From Zea mays (taxonomy: Eukaryota; Streptophyta; Magnoliopsida; Poales; Poaceae), in assembly GCF_902167145.1 (NCBI RefSeq), contig NC_050096.1, forward strand, positions 85,494,683 to 85,558,682: a stretch of 64,000 nucleotides of DNA, given 5' to 3'. Each line of letters starts with the position of its first letter. The first letter of the stretch is position 1. The notes under the pieces are model-generated. The model saw only the letters and a program-made list of their open reading frames with translations, did not search any database and had not been told where the DNA came from. The position numbers were made by a program, and so were the translations under genes. Positions 1-12,256 of the stretch are shown here, one piece after another.

Positions 1-1
1 G

Positions 2-769
2 TTTGGGATGAAGGATGCCAAACCCATCAAAACACCCATGGGAACCAATGGGCATCTCGACCTCGACACGGAAGGTAAATCCGTGGATCAAAAGGTATAC
101 CGGTCGATGATAGGTTCTTTACTCTATTTATGTGCATCTCGACCGGATATTATGCTTTCCGTATGCATGTGTGCAAGATTCCAAGCCGACCCTAAGGAAG
201 CTCACCTTACGGCCGTAAAACGAATCTTGAGATATTTAGTTTATACTCCTAAGTTTGGGCTTTGGTATCCTAGGGGATCCACATTTGATTTGATTGGTTA
301 TTCGGATGCCGATTGGGTCAGGTGTAAGATTAATAGAAAGAGCACATCGGGGACTTGCCAGTTCTTGGGAAGATCCTTGGTGTCTTGGGCTTCAAAGAAG
401 CAAAATTTCGTAGCTCTTTCTACCGCCGAAGCCGAGTACATTGCTGCAGGCCATTGTTGCGCGCAACTAATTTAGATGAGGCAAACCCTTAGGGACTACG
501 GTTACAAACTAACCAAAGTTCCTCTTCTATGTGATAATGAGAGTGCAATCTGCATGACGGATAATCCCGTTGAGCATAGCCGCACTAAACACATAGCCAT
601 TCGGTATCACTTTTTAAGGGATCACCAACAAAAGGGAGATATCGAGATTTCATATATTAACACTAAAGATCAATTAGCCGATATCTTTACCAAGCCACTA
701 GATGAACAAACTTTTAACAAACTTAGGCATGAGCTAAATATTCTTGATTCTAGGAACTTCTTTTGTTAA
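2..769 (+). pseudogene. Sirevirus (Ty1/copia) pol 3' end, RT tail and RNase H, element A
   Basis: This is the C-terminal part of a Copia polyprotein. One frame encodes the connection region after the YVDD palm and the RNase H domain, with motifs such as GYSDADW, STAEAEYIAA, DNESAI and QLADIFTKPL, ending DSRNFFC. The frame is closed by an in-frame TAG at 473-475, exactly where the sister copy at 2858-3999 has TGG (Trp) before MRQTL, so this is one gene with a nonsense change and not two ORFs. The N-terminal gag, protease, integrase and most of RT lie left of the window. The polypurine-rich 3' region and 3' LTR of the same element follow directly. The near-identity to the next copy, and the LTR palindromes, place it in the maize Opie/Ji/Giepum group of Sireviruses; I cannot choose between the families. 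Confidence 0.9.
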
Positions 770-1603
770 TTTGCACACATAGCTCATTCATATACCTTTG
801 ATCATGTCTCATTCATGCGCTATGACTAATGTGTTTTCAAGTCTATTTCAAACCAAGTCATAGGTGTATTGAAAGGGAATTGGAGTCTTCGGCGAAGACA
901 AAGGCTTCCACTCCGTAACTCATCCTTCGTCGTCGCTCCGGGCAACTCTCAATCTTTGGGGGAGAGAGCCTAAGTACAAAGCAAAAGGACTCTGTCTTTG
1001 GTATAATCTTCACTCATATGTTTTATTTGCCAAAGGGGAGAAAGTAGTTAAAAGGGCTCTAATGACTCAGTTTTTGGCGATTCATGCCAAAGGGGGAGAG
1101 AGTATTAGCCCAAAGCAAAAGGACCGCACCACCACCCTAGTTTTAAAAATGATTTTCAATTGGAAATTTCAAATTGGTATCCTTTGTGTTCAAAAGGGGG
1201 AGAAAGTAGTATTTCAAAATTAATATATCAAAACCCTCTTGAACACTAAGAGGAGATTTCATTTAGGGGGAGTTTTGTTTAAGTCAAAGGAAAAGCATTT
1301 GAAACAGAGGGAGAAAATTTCAAATCTTGAAAATGCTTCGCAAAATTTTATTCATTTACCTTTGACCATTTGCAAAAGGACTTTGAAAATGATTTACAAA
1401 AGAATTTGCAAAAACAAAACATGTGGTGCAAGCGTGGTCCAAAATGTTAAAAATAGAAGAAACAATCCATGCATATCTTATAAATATTCATATTGGCACA
1501 ACTCCAAGCAGCCTTTGCACTTACATCACGCAAACTAGTTCAATTATGCACTTCTATATTTGCTTTGGTTTGTGTTGGCATCAATCACCAAAAAGGGGGA
1601 GAT
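770..1603 (+). other. 3' non-coding region of element A with repeated polypurine tracts
   Basis: There is no gene here. The stretch between the pol stop and the LTR contains several copies of a polypurine tract of the form AAAGGGGGAGA, near 1033, 1091, 1194, 1266 and 1591. The last one abuts the LTR start. Multiple polypurine tracts upstream of the 3' LTR are a known hallmark of Sireviruses. The short ORFs in this region have no recognisable domain and are probably chance. Confidence 0.8.
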
Positions 1604-2855
1604 TGAAAGGGAATTAGGCTTACACCTATTTCCTAATTGATTTTGGTGGTTGAATTGACCAACACAAATAATTGGACTAACTAGTTTGCTCTAGTGTATA
1701 AGTTATACAGGTGCCAAAGGTTCACACTTAGCCAATAAAAAGACCAAGAATTGGGTTCAACAAAGAGAGCAAGGGATAACCGAAGTGTGCCCTGGTCTGG
1801 CACACCGGACTGTCCGGTGCACCAGGGGACTCCAAGTCAAACTCTTCACCTTCGGGAAAACTCAGAGCCGCTCCGCTATAATTCACCGGACTGTCCGGTG
1901 TACACCGGACAGTGTCCGGTGCTCCAAGGAAGAGCGTCTCTGGAACTCGCCAGCTTCGGTAATTCGCTCCGCTATAATTCACCGGACATGTCCGGTGTGC
2001 ACCGGACTGTCCGGTGAGCCAGCGGAGCAACGGCTACTTCGCGCCAACGGTCACCTGCAGAGTCATTTAATGCGCGCCAGAGTGCGCAGAAGTCAGGCAC
2101 GCGCGAAGTGGCGCACCGGACACTCTACAGTACATGTCCGGTGTGCCACCGGACATCCAGGCGGGCCCAGCAGTGAGAGCTCCAACGGTCGGAACCCAAC
2201 GGCCTGGTGACGTGGCTGGCACACCGGACTGTCCGGTGCGCCATGCGACAGCAGCCTCCACCAAACGGCTAGTTTGGTGGTTGGGGTTATAAATACCCCC
2301 AACCACCCCACATTCAAGTCATCCAAGTTTTCCAACTTCCAACCACTTACAAGAGCTAGGCATTCAATACAAGACACACCCAAGTGATCAAATCCTCTCC
2401 CAATTCCACAAAAGCTTTAGTGACTAGTGAGAGTGATTTGTAGTGTTCTTTTGAGCTCTTGCGCTTGGATTGCTTTCTTCTTTCTCATTCTTTCTTGTGA
2501 TCAATACTCACTTGTAACCAAGGCGAGAGACACCAATATTGTGGTGGTCCTTGCGGGGAAGTTTTGTTCCCGGTTGATTTGAGAAGAGAAAGCTCACTCG
2601 GTCCGAGGGACCGTTTGAGAGAGGGAAAGGGTTGAAAGAGACCCGGTCTTTGTGACCACCTCAACGGGGAGTAGGTTTGCAAGAACCGAACCTCGGTAAA
2701 ACAAATCCGCGTGTCACACTCTTTATTCGCTTGTGATTTGTTTTACACCCTCTCTTGCGACTCGAATATATTTCTAACGCTAACCCGGCTTGTAGTTGTG
2801 ATTAACTTTGTAAATTTCAGTTTCGCCCTATTCACCCCCCTATAGGCGACTTTCA
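1604..2855 (+). repeat. 3' LTR of Sirevirus element A
   Basis: This 1252-base LTR starts TGAAAG and ends CTTTCA, and the polypurine tract ends just before it. It carries the 17-base palindrome CACCGGACTGTCCGGTG at 1803-1819, 1884-1900, 2000-2016 and 2222-2238, with spaced variants near 1903, 1980 and 2114. A TATAAATA box lies at 2288-2295, followed by a leader. Right after 2855 the RT gene of another Sirevirus resumes, so element A is inserted in element B. The 5' LTR is outside the window, so the target duplication (GCTTT expected) cannot be confirmed. Confidence 0.9.
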
Positions 2856-2857
2856 GC

Positions 2858-3999
2858 TTTGAAGATAATGAGTACACTAATCATGTCTATAAACTCTCTA
2901 AGGCGCTTTACGGGCTCAAGCAAGCCCCAAGAGCATGGTATGAATGCCTAAGAGATTTTCTTATCGCTAATGGCTTCAAAGTCGGCAAAGCCGATCCTAC
3001 TCTCTTTACTAAAACTATTGCAAATGATTTGTTTGTATGCCAAATTTATGTTGATGATATCATATTTGGGTCTACTAACAAATCTACATGTGAAGAGTTT
3101 AGTAGGATCATGATTCAAAAATTCAAGATGTCTATGATGGGGGAGTTGAAGTATTTCTTAGGATTTCAAGTGAAGCAACTCCTAGATAGCACCTTCATCA
3201 GCCAAACGAAGTACATTCAAGACATACTCACCAAGTTTGGGATGAAGGATGCCAAACCCATCAAGACACCCATGGGAACTAATGGGCATCTCGACCTCGA
3301 CACAGGAGGTAAATCCGTAGATCAAAAGGTATACCGGTCAATGATAGGATCTTTACTCTATTTATGTACATCTCAACCAGATATTATGCTTTCCGTATGC
3401 ATGTGTGCAAGATTCCAAGCCGATCCTAAGGAAGTTCACCTTAGGGCCGTAAAACGAATCTTGAGATATTTAGTTTATACACCTAAGTTTGGTCTTTGGT
3501 ACCCCAAGGGATCCACTTTTGATTTAATAGGATATTCTGATGCTGATTGGGCAGGATGTAAAATTGATAGAAAGAGCACACCAGGGACTTGTCAGTTCTT
3601 GGGAAGATCCCTGGTGTCTTGGGCTTCAAAGAAACAAAACCCAGCAGCTCTTTCTACCGCCGAAGCCGAGTATATTGCCGCAGGCCATTGTTGCGCGCAA
3701 TTGCTTTGGATGAGGCAAACCCTTAGGGACTATGGTTACAAATTAACCAAAGTTCCTCTCCTATGTGATAATGAGAGTGCAATCCGCATGGCGGATAATC
3801 CCGTTGAGCACAGCCGCACTAAGCACATAGCCATTTGGTATCACTTTTTGAGGGTCACCAACAAAGGGGAGATATCGAGATTGCTTATGTTAGCACCAAA
3901 GAACAATTAGCCGATATCTTTACCAAACCACTAGATAAGAAAACCTTTACCAAACTTAGGCATGAGCTAAACATTCTTGATTCTAGGAATTTTGATTGA
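2858..3999 (+). pseudogene. Sirevirus pol fragment, RT to RNase H, element B
   Basis: The open frame enters directly at the junction with element A (2856). It encodes the RT fingers and palm ([14 protein letters not shown], then IYVDDIIFG at about 3047-3073), the thumb, and RNase H (GYSDADWAG, STAEAEYIAA, DNESAI). It is closest to the pol tail at 2-769. A single-base deletion between 3854 and 3855, compared with that copy, shifts the frame so that the written ORF stops at 3910. The remaining RNase H tail (QLADIFTKPL) continues in another frame to a TGA at 3997-3999. The upstream gag, protease and integrase are separated from it by element A and lie off the left edge. It is non-functional as it stands. 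Confidence 0.9.
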
Positions 4000-4825
4000 T
4001 ACTTTGCACACATAGCTTCTTTATATACCTTTGATCATATCTCTTTCATGTGCCATGACTAATGTGTTTTCAAGTGCATTTCATGCTAAGTCATAGATTG
4101 AAAGGGAAATGGAGCCTTCGGCGAAGACAAGGCTTCCACTCCACTCCATCATGTTATTTACCCTTCGCCGTCACTCTGCATCGCTCTTCACTTTGGTATA
4201 ATCCTTCACTCATATATTATTTGCCAAAGGGGGGGGGACAAAGTAAAAGGGCTCATATTTCACCCTCAAAGTATCCGTTTTTGGCGATTCATGCCAAAGG
4301 GGGAGAAAGTATTAGCCCAAAGCAAAAGGACCGCACCACCACCAATTTCAAAAATGTAGTCTTTCAATTTGTATTAAAAAAGTTTTTCAATTGGTATCTT
4401 ATTTTTGATATAATTTCAAATTGGTATGACCTCTTTTAAAATTAATATCTAAAACCCTCTTGAACACTAAGATGAGAATTTCATTAAGGGGGAGTTTTGT
4501 TTAGTCAAAGGAAAATCATTTGAAACAGGGGGAGAAAATTTCAAATCTTGAAAATGTTTCTCGAAATCTTATTCATTTACCTTTGACCATTTGCAAAAAG
4601 ACTTTGAAAAGAATTTCCAAAAGATTTTGCAAAAACAAAACAAGTGGTGCAAGCGTGGTCCAAAATGTTAAAATGAAGAAAGCAATCCATGCATATCTTA
4701 TGAAATGTAATTTGGTTTAATTCCAAGTAACCTTTGCACTTACCTTATGCAAACTAGCTAGTTCAATTCTGCACTTATATATTTGCTTTGGTTTGTGTTG
4801 GCATCAATCACCAAAAGGGGGAGAT
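4000..4825 (+). other. 3' non-coding region of element B with polypurine tracts
   Basis: No gene is seen. The region is homologous to 770-1603, with polypurine tracts near 4228, 4297, 4488, 4527 and 4813. The last abuts the LTR start at 4826. The tract near 4228 has expanded to a run of nine G. Confidence 0.75.
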
Positions 4826-7483
4826 TGAAAGGGAAATAGGGTCAAACCTTTTCCTAAATGATTTTGGTGGTTGAATTGCCCAACACAAATAATTGGACTA
4901 ACTAGTTTGCTCTAGAATATAAGTTCTACAGGTGCAAAAGGTTCAACACAAACCAATACAAAGCCCAAGAAAGGGTTCAAATAAAAAGGAGGAAATGAAA
5001 CCGAAGACAACACTGATCTGGCGCACCGGACTGTCCGGTGTGCCACCGGACACCATGGTGAATCCACTCGAACTGCTCAGCTTTGGGTTTCTGGAAATGC
5101 CACTCTGCTATAATTCACCGGACTGTCCGGTGTAGCACCGAACTGTCCGGTGTGCCAAGCGGAGCAATGGCTAACAACGCCAACGGTCGTCTGCAAAAGT
5201 GAACAGTGCAGTTGAAAGTCGCCTAGAGGGGGGGTGGATAGGCGAAACCTGAAAATTATAACTTTAAATCCAAACTAGATCCCTTGATTAGTGGTTAGAA
5301 CAAGATTCACAACTTATCGGAGTATAAAAACTAAGTCCTTTGCTTGCAACGAGTATTGTTTTCAAAGAGCTCGGAATTTAATCAATAACAATACTACTAG
5401 AAATGTTGGTGGAGAATAATGCAAGAGGGCTTAGATAAGAAGAGGAGAAACATAAGTTATTTCTTGCAAGGAGTTGCTTCTCTAAATGTGAATGTAACTT
5501 GAAGCAACTCAAAATAATATTAGCAAAGAGTAGCGCAAGAGAACTTGGAAAGGGAGAGAACAAACAAATCACAAGCAATAAACACAAGGGACATGAGTGG
5601 TTTGTTTTACCGAGGTTCGGCCCTCGAAGGCCTAGTCCCCGTTGAGGAGTCCACTAAGGACGAGTCTCTTTCAACCCTTTCCCTCTCTCAACCGATCCCC
5701 AAGATCGGCGAGCTCTTCTTCTTCTCAAGGATCACTTAAGACCCCGCAAGGATCACCACACACTTAGGTGTCTCTTGCTAGCTTTGCAAGCCTCCAAAAC
5801 TTTGGAGGAAGTTCAATGTGAGTCAAAACTCCACGCACAAATGAACACAAGATGTAGCACACACTTTCTCTCGATGAATCTCACAAGGCACTATTGCTAA
5901 ACTCACACGAGAAGCTTTCTTTTGCTTGCTCTCTCTTTTGTGGCACTTGTGTAGGTTGAAGTGGTCTAAATCTTATGTATAGGATGGATCAATGAATAGA
6001 GGTGGTTGGAAGGGCTTGGATATGTCAACTATATGACTTGGAATGTTGCTTGGGCTCCCACACCTTGAAGTGGCCGGTTGGGGTGGTATTTATAGCCACC
6101 AACCAAATTGTAGCCGTTGGAGAAGGCTGCTGGCGATGGGCGCACCGGACACTGTCCGGTGCGCCGCCACGTCATCCTGTCGTTAGGGCTGGGAGCTGGT
6201 CGACCGTTGGAGGCTCTGTCCTCATGTGGCACCGGACAGTCTGGTGTCACACCAGACAGTCCGGTGCCCCTCTGACCTGCTGCTCTTACTTCTGCCGCGA
6301 CACTATGCTGCACTGTTCACCCGTCAGAGTCGACCGTTGCGTGCAGATAGTCGTTGCTCCGCTGGTGCATCGGACAGTCCGGTGGCACACCGGACAGTCT
6401 GGTGAATTATAGCGGAGCTGCGCCTAGGAAACCTGAAGCTGAGGAGTTTGAGTTGATTCACCCTGGTGCACCGGACAGTCCGGTGCGCCAGACCAGGGAA
6501 CACTTCGGTTTCCTTTTTGCTCCTTTCTTTTGAAGCATAACTTGTTCTTTTTATTGGTTTGTGTTGAACCTTTGGCACATGTAGAATGTATGATCTAGAG
6601 CAAACTAGTTAGTCCAATTATTTGTGTTGGGCATTTCAACCACCAAAATTATTTAGGAAAAGGTTTGACCCTATTTCCCTTTCAGTAGTGAACAGTGCGG
6701 ACTGCGCATGCAGAAGTCAGAGCAGGCGCCAGAAGGCGCACCGGACAGTGAACAGTGCCTGTCCGGTGCACCACCAGACTGTCCGGTGACCCAGTTGTCA
6801 GAAGCTCTAACGGTCGAACCCCAACGGTTGGGTGACGTGGCTGGCGCACCGGACACTGTCCGGTGCACCCTTCGACAGCAGCCTTCCCCAACGGCCACTT
6901 TGGTGGTTGGGGCTATAAATACCCCAACCACCACAATTCAAGGCATCCAAGTTTTCAGCCAACACATTCAATACAAGAGCTAGTGCATTCAATACAAGAC
7001 ACAATTAGATTCAATCAAAGCCTCTCCAAGTCCCAATTCCACTCAAAGCAATTAGTGACTAGAAGAGAGAGTTTTGCCGTGTTCTTTGAGCTCTTGCGCT
7101 TGGATCGCTTTTCTTCTTCCCCATTTCTTGTTTCCAAGACATTTGTAATCAAAGCAAGAGACACCAAGTTGTGGTGGTCCTTGTGGGGACTAAGTGTCCC
7201 ACTTGATTGAGGAGAAAAGCTCACTCGGTCTAAGTGACCGTTTGAGAGAGGGAAATGGTTGGAAGAGACCCGGTCTTTGTGACCACCTCAACGGGGAGTA
7301 GGTTTGCAAGAACCGAACCTCGGTAAAACAAATAATCGTGTCACTCTCGCTATTTGCTTGTGATTTGTTTTAACCCTCTCTTTTGGACTCGCATTTATTT
7401 CTAACGCTAACCCCGGCTTGTAGTTGTGCTTAAAGTTTGTAAATTTCAGATTTGCCTATTCACCCCCCTCTAGGCAACTTTCA
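4826..7483 (+). repeat. 3' LTR of element B, split by an inverted solo LTR
   Basis: The LTR begins TGAAAGGGAAATAGGG at 4826 and ends CTTTCA at 7483. It is interrupted from 5213 to 6684 by a solo LTR of a related family on the opposite strand. The LTR parts are 4826-5212 and about 6690-7483, roughly 1.18 kb once rejoined. It contains CACCGGAC palindromes near 5026, 5117 and 6847 and a TATAAATA box at 6914-6921. The bases after 7483 (GATAC) would be the target duplication, but the other end is outside the window. Confidence 0.85.
5213..6684 (-). repeat. Solo LTR of a Sirevirus, inverted
   Basis: On the minus strand this runs from TGAAAGGGAAATAGGG (6684) to CTTTCA (5213), 1472 bases with no internal coding region. 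The flanks are GCAGT at 5208-5212 and GTAGT at 6685-6689, a 5-base target duplication differing by one C/T transition. A TATAAATA box is read on the minus strand at 6094-6087. Several intact or degraded CACCGGACAGTCCGGTG palindromes lie between about 6141 and 6487. Its 3' part differs from LTRs A and B, so it belongs to a related but distinct family. A solo LTR with a target duplication is the usual product of recombination between the two LTRs of a full element. Confidence 0.8.
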
Positions 7484-8487
7484 GATACGAACCCTACAAC
7501 ACCGAGCCTAGGTCAGGCATGGCGGAACTTGACAGGGGGTCAGGCGTGCCGAAGGGAAACCACTTGATTAGATCCCACGTCTAGCCTGAGACCGACCCGT
7601 CATAAATGACCAGCCACATTAACTGCGTCTAGCGCCGAGCCACAGCAGAGGCGTCGATCCGCCTACCACTCATGACCTACGAACCCCTCGGGTCGCAAAG
7701 CACTCATGACCTACGAACCCCTCAGACTGCGGCACATTTTTCGACCTACGCGTCCCTCGGTCTGCGGCACACTCATGATCTATCTGGATTTGGCCATCGT
7801 GTGCAGACCGCTGGTGGGGCAACACGACGAGCCACGTCGAATCACAGGCTACGAAGACCAGGGGTCGCATAGCCTAAATGATGTCGCTTGGGACCCACAC
7901 TGCCCGCCCCGTCTGCCATAAAAAATACAAGACACCTAGGCGACCTCGGAGTCCACGAGCATGTGTGGCTTTATCCCGGGTAGAAGGCATGGTTTTATCC
8001 TTGTTTGATGGTTCCTTCCTTGGGAAGCCAGCGTTGACCGGCCCCTCTCTCCGCCTATAAAAGGGAGGGGTTGGCTCCTAGGTTGGGGGTTGGTTCTTTT
8101 ATTTCGGATGCACCCGCAATAATGGACCACAGACGAGAAAGGCGTTTAGACGGACTGACAAACAGGAGGAGGGACACACCGACGAGGACCTAGAGGCTAG
8201 AGCCCCGCCGCCAAGCCAAGACATATCTGGGACTCCACTCTATAACCTTAATCTGCACTTCCACCTCGATAAGAGACTTGAGAGCCTCTCCTCGCCCTCT
8301 CGCCCTCTTGTAACCCCTACTACGAGTTTTGATCATCAATAGTACCGGTAGCGCAAGCCGCCGATGACTGAAAGTAGGGACGTTCTACCCGAACCAGTAT
8401 AAATCTTGCATCCACCGCGCACACTGTTCGAAGCCTAGAACGTACAAAATAAATTTACTTGTCGGAGTGATGTTCGAAACACTGACA
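7484..8487 (+). repeat. Truncated LTR, probably Ty3/gypsy
   Basis: This stretch has LTR layout: a repeat-rich GC region, then TATAAAA at 8056-8062 with a GC-rich leader, then a U5-like end near CACTGACA at 8487 (an alternative end is the AACA near 8501). Short direct repeats with ACTCATGACCTACGAACCCC occur near 7668 and 7703. No primer-binding site follows, so it is a 3' or solo LTR. Element B is inserted in it, and its upstream part lies left of the window. I do not recognise the family. Small ORFs on both strands here look like chance. Confidence 0.5.
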
Positions 8488-9939
8488 CCCTGACGTCAAC
8501 AATACATATTTTTCCTAGTGGCTAGGGATGGAAGTGAATGGAATAGAGATTCTGATATCATTACTTTTGTACAGTTTAATGTGTACGACCCATATTTTCT
8601 TCTTAAATGAAAATATGAAAAAGGATGCTTCAAGTTTGAACCCAGATTCGGAAATCTACTCGATCTGGCGGTGATGGCAAGTATCCATTTGTTCCATGGA
8701 CGATTTTAGAAGAATGAAGCTTCATACAACATACATGATCAAATATGAACGATATGAATGTGTAACATGTATACACAGGAATCGTCCACAAAAATAGCAA
8801 TATTTAAATATATAAAAAATACTAAACAAAAAGGTCAATAAATGGATAACTGTTCCAATATATGTATTTCAATCGATCAAAGTATAAAATTAATCTGCAT
8901 TAATGCTAGTACTTTGACTTCACCATGGAATGGATGGCATGTCGGCCACCGTTTCTACGCCTCCAGTCCAGGGTCACCGCTGGTCCACACAACCAAACCA
9001 ACCAGCGACCTCATTTTTTTTTCCCCAGCTATAACCAGTCTGGACTCTGGACTCTGGATCGCTGGAAGCCTTTCCCATGTGTGGTCACAGTCACACTCGC
9101 ACCAAGCTAGTAGTAGATTCACTGCACTCGCAGCTCTCAGCTGGAGCTAGCTCCTCAGTCATTCCCTAGCCGACGTTATTTTAAGGTGAAGCAAAAAAAA
9201 AAAAGGTTCCCGTAAAGTAAAGACGTGAGTTGAAACAGTGCAGTGCGATGCCGACAAGGAGGAAAGCGACTCAAAGCCTTGATAGGCATGACCAGTTCAG
9301 CATCTTTACTCTGGCTAGTCCTGGCTTCATTACTGTCCACACTCCATATGACCCAGGGCCCTGCACACTTGCATTCTCTCCTCTCTGTTTGCCCAAGCAA
9401 GTACCGTAGTGTGGGTCCGTGACTCATTCATCACGTAGCGGCGGTACATGCACATCGCACAATCCGTTCACGTCGCTGTCCCGCGCACAGACGGGCACGG
9501 GAGCGTCGCCCCGGCCTTTCCACGCAGAGACACCCAGTGGCGCGCTAGAATTTTTTTCATGAGGTATGCCATATTTTTTTTATAATCTATAATAAGTTGG
9601 CATACATTTCACAATATAAAGACAAGAATAGCATGTAAAAATACAGAATTAGAATTTAAGTCCATAATTGTATACATTAGAATGCAAAAATTTACTAGTA
9701 GTGTTAATTTTTTTGCTAGGACTTAATAGATTGGTGATGGATCGGCTTATGATATAACATGGTCCACTCGAACCACTCATTAAATACGCCTCTGCAGACA
9801 CCGTGTTCGGCTAGGACCAATATATGATCTAGCTATAGCTAGCTTCTGTCAAACAAATCATCCATATGGACCAGTCGTACTTTGGGCTTTTCTTTTTTGT
9901 CCCGGGTTCCAGGCAAACTGATGCCCTCTATTTTATCTC

Positions 9940-10007
<68 letters not shown>

Positions 10008-10181
10008 TCTGAAATACGCAAAGACTTTACGTATTATTTTAGTTATAATTAAAATACAAGAGTTTTACGAGAGTATAAAGAGAACACGCTAGCTCTAGCA
10101 AAGATCCCTAGAGAGACTTCAGAAAATACAGCCATGAAAGACTAGCTAGACTATCCTAGCGTGTGCGGATACACATTTCAA
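8488..10181. other. Intergenic sequence, no gene seen
   Basis: I find no supported gene or full transposon here. There are a (TA)n run at 9945-10005, a short poly-A run near 9194, and low-complexity AT-rich stretches. Short ORFs (for example 8842-9150) have no domain. It ends at the A that flanks the left Helitron end. Confidence 0.5.
9945..10005. repeat. (TA)n microsatellite
   Basis: About 30 uninterrupted TA units, a likely polymorphic marker. Confidence 0.95.
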
Positions 10182-10520
10182 TCTCTACTACTACTTATGT
10201 CTTTACTGTAGCCGTGCACAGACGCACGGTTCTGTCATCGCGCCATTCACCTCCTCCATCCCGATTCCTCCGCCCGCGATTCCCCTCCCCACGCCCGTAG
10301 CCCCCGCCGTCGTCCTCGCGGCCAGCCGAGGACAGCCGCCGCGCCCGCAAATCACGCGACCATGCCCTTCCATGTCCTCGCGTTCTCCATTGCAGCCACA
10401 TCCATGGCGTCGCCCCCTTCCATCGATGGCAGCCCGCGCAAGATTCTTCCCTGCAGCCGCGCCCGCAAATCACGCGACTCCCCCTTTCATGGCGTCGCCC
10501 CCTTCCATGGCAGTCGCGCT

Positions 10521-10643
10521 CCCTCTGCGCCCTTCCATCCATGGCCGCGGATCCCTGCGCGCCGCGATTCTTCCCATACACTCCCTCTGCGCCCTTCCAT
10601 CCATGGCCGCGGATCTCTGCGCACCGCAATTCTTCCCATACGC
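10521..10643. repeat. Two tandem 61-base repeats
   Basis: Two imperfect copies of a unit starting CCCTCTGCGCCCTTCCATCC begin at 10521 and 10583, inside the GC-rich left part of the Helitron. They keep a long but unconvincing ORF open on the plus strand. Confidence 0.7.
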
Positions 10644-12182
10644 TCCCTCCGCGCGGTTTGCGGATGCCAATCCTCTCCCTCCACACCGCGATTCTTCCCA
10701 TCCTCTCGCGACTGCCTTCCCCCCATTAGTTTTGGCGTCCACAATCCCTCCCTCCGCACACCACATCCGGGCACATCATCGGTGTGCCGCTGCCGGCGAC
10801 GAAGAAGGAGCCCCGCTCCCGCCAGCCGGTGTGCCGCCACTCCGCATCCGTGCGTAGCGCCGGTGTTCCACGGTAACCACTCCTCTACTCATCCTCCTAT
10901 CTCTCTCCAGACACCACATCTTTACAACCATCGCTTTAGTAGTTCCAACTTTTTCCTTAAAAGACGTTTGTATGTTCTGTTGGAAGGTGGTATTGTAATC
11001 TGTGATGGTAGTTCCCCTTCAGAGAGTGTTTTGCTCTTCCCTTCTACAGGACAAGAAAAATCTTCTAGACACATGAAAAAACTTATAGACACTGTCTTGC
11101 AGACATGCAGACAAGGGGTTAATAAAACCAATTTTCAGTAATAAAACTTATAGAGTACTCCTTATGTCTTTAGTGTAGGCGTCCTACTGAAAAAATCAGC
11201 TGAAAAAATCAGGGAAAAAATTGGTCCCCCAAAACCAATTTTCCTTGTAATAAAACAGGCAGCTTTCCTGCATGTTCGTTTCAACAAACGAAATGTTGCT
11301 CGGGAAACAAAATAGCACCACACACAAGTTTCTAATATGCCCTGAAATTTTAAGCCTACGGTGGAGCAGTCCAAATTCCAAAATTGCTTTGTTGTCAGCT
11401 TTCGTCTTTGCATATGTAGGTTAAGGTTAAGCTAAGAAGTGAGAAATGAAAATGGCCCAAACAGGTGTAGAGGATACATCACTGTTAAAGAGTAACTAAA
11501 AAAAAAGCTTTGACAGTATTTCTTCTGTGTGATCTTACTGTCTGTCTGGGGGTGTGCATTTGTTGTCAGTGCTTATGTGAGAGAGTTTGTATTTCGAAAG
11601 TGTGTGTTTTCAGACCATTTATCTCTCTTTTTTGACTTAAAGACACATAACACTCCTGCACACTTGAGAAAATCAGTATTTTTTTCCTTTTTTGGACAGA
11701 GGCTAAGTGTTTACACAACAGCGTCTTAGCGCTCACACCACCTACTGGATTATCAGCTTCACCAACGAAAACAGTATTCCTTCTAAACAGAATTAGATGA
11801 TTCAATTGACTCAAGCCTCCTTTCAATCTTTAATTGTTGCACACCGCGAAGTGAATAACCTATAGTGCGAAAAAAATCACATTATAAATTTTGTGAATCC
11901 TAAGTGTTAGGGTCAAGAAATACTTTCTGTATGTAGATATGGATCTAATTCTCTAACCTCCTAACAAACCTGCTACTTCTCTCATCCAAAATCTTGTAAA
12001 TAGAATTAGCGTAAGTAATTCTGCATTTTTTCGCAGCGAGATGTGAGTTCATGGCATAGGAAACCATAGAATTTGGTTAAGACAAACTGGCAAAGGAAGT
12101 CATTAAATGCAGTTGACACCCTATTTTTTGCTCTTAAGGCTTGTTCTACAAGTGTTTATTATACTATACTATACTCATTCAG

Positions 12183-12256
12183 ATCTGAACTTATGCAGTT
12201 GCGAAGGGAATCTCAAATAACAAAATTTGTCGATCTTAAGTTTCTTCATCAACCAG
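12183..12256 (+). pseudogene. Unidentified exon-like block in the Helitron
   Basis: A 74-base segment is preceded by a pyrimidine-rich stretch and CAG (12180-12182) and followed by GTATTT. It has an open frame containing LMQLRRESQITKFVDLKF. It looks like one captured internal exon, but I do not recognise the protein. A second exon-like segment ending in CCAAG|GTAAGC at about 12487 lies downstream and is equally unidentified. Confidence 0.35.

Noticed and set aside
7670..8130. Short ORFs on both strands
   Set aside because: They lie in a GC-rich truncated LTR with direct repeats and show no domain.
10362..11141. 259-residue plus-strand ORF in the left part of the first Helitron
   Set aside because: It is kept open by GC-rich tandem repeats, has overlapping long ORFs in other frames, no domain, and repetitive Pro/Ser/Arg composition.
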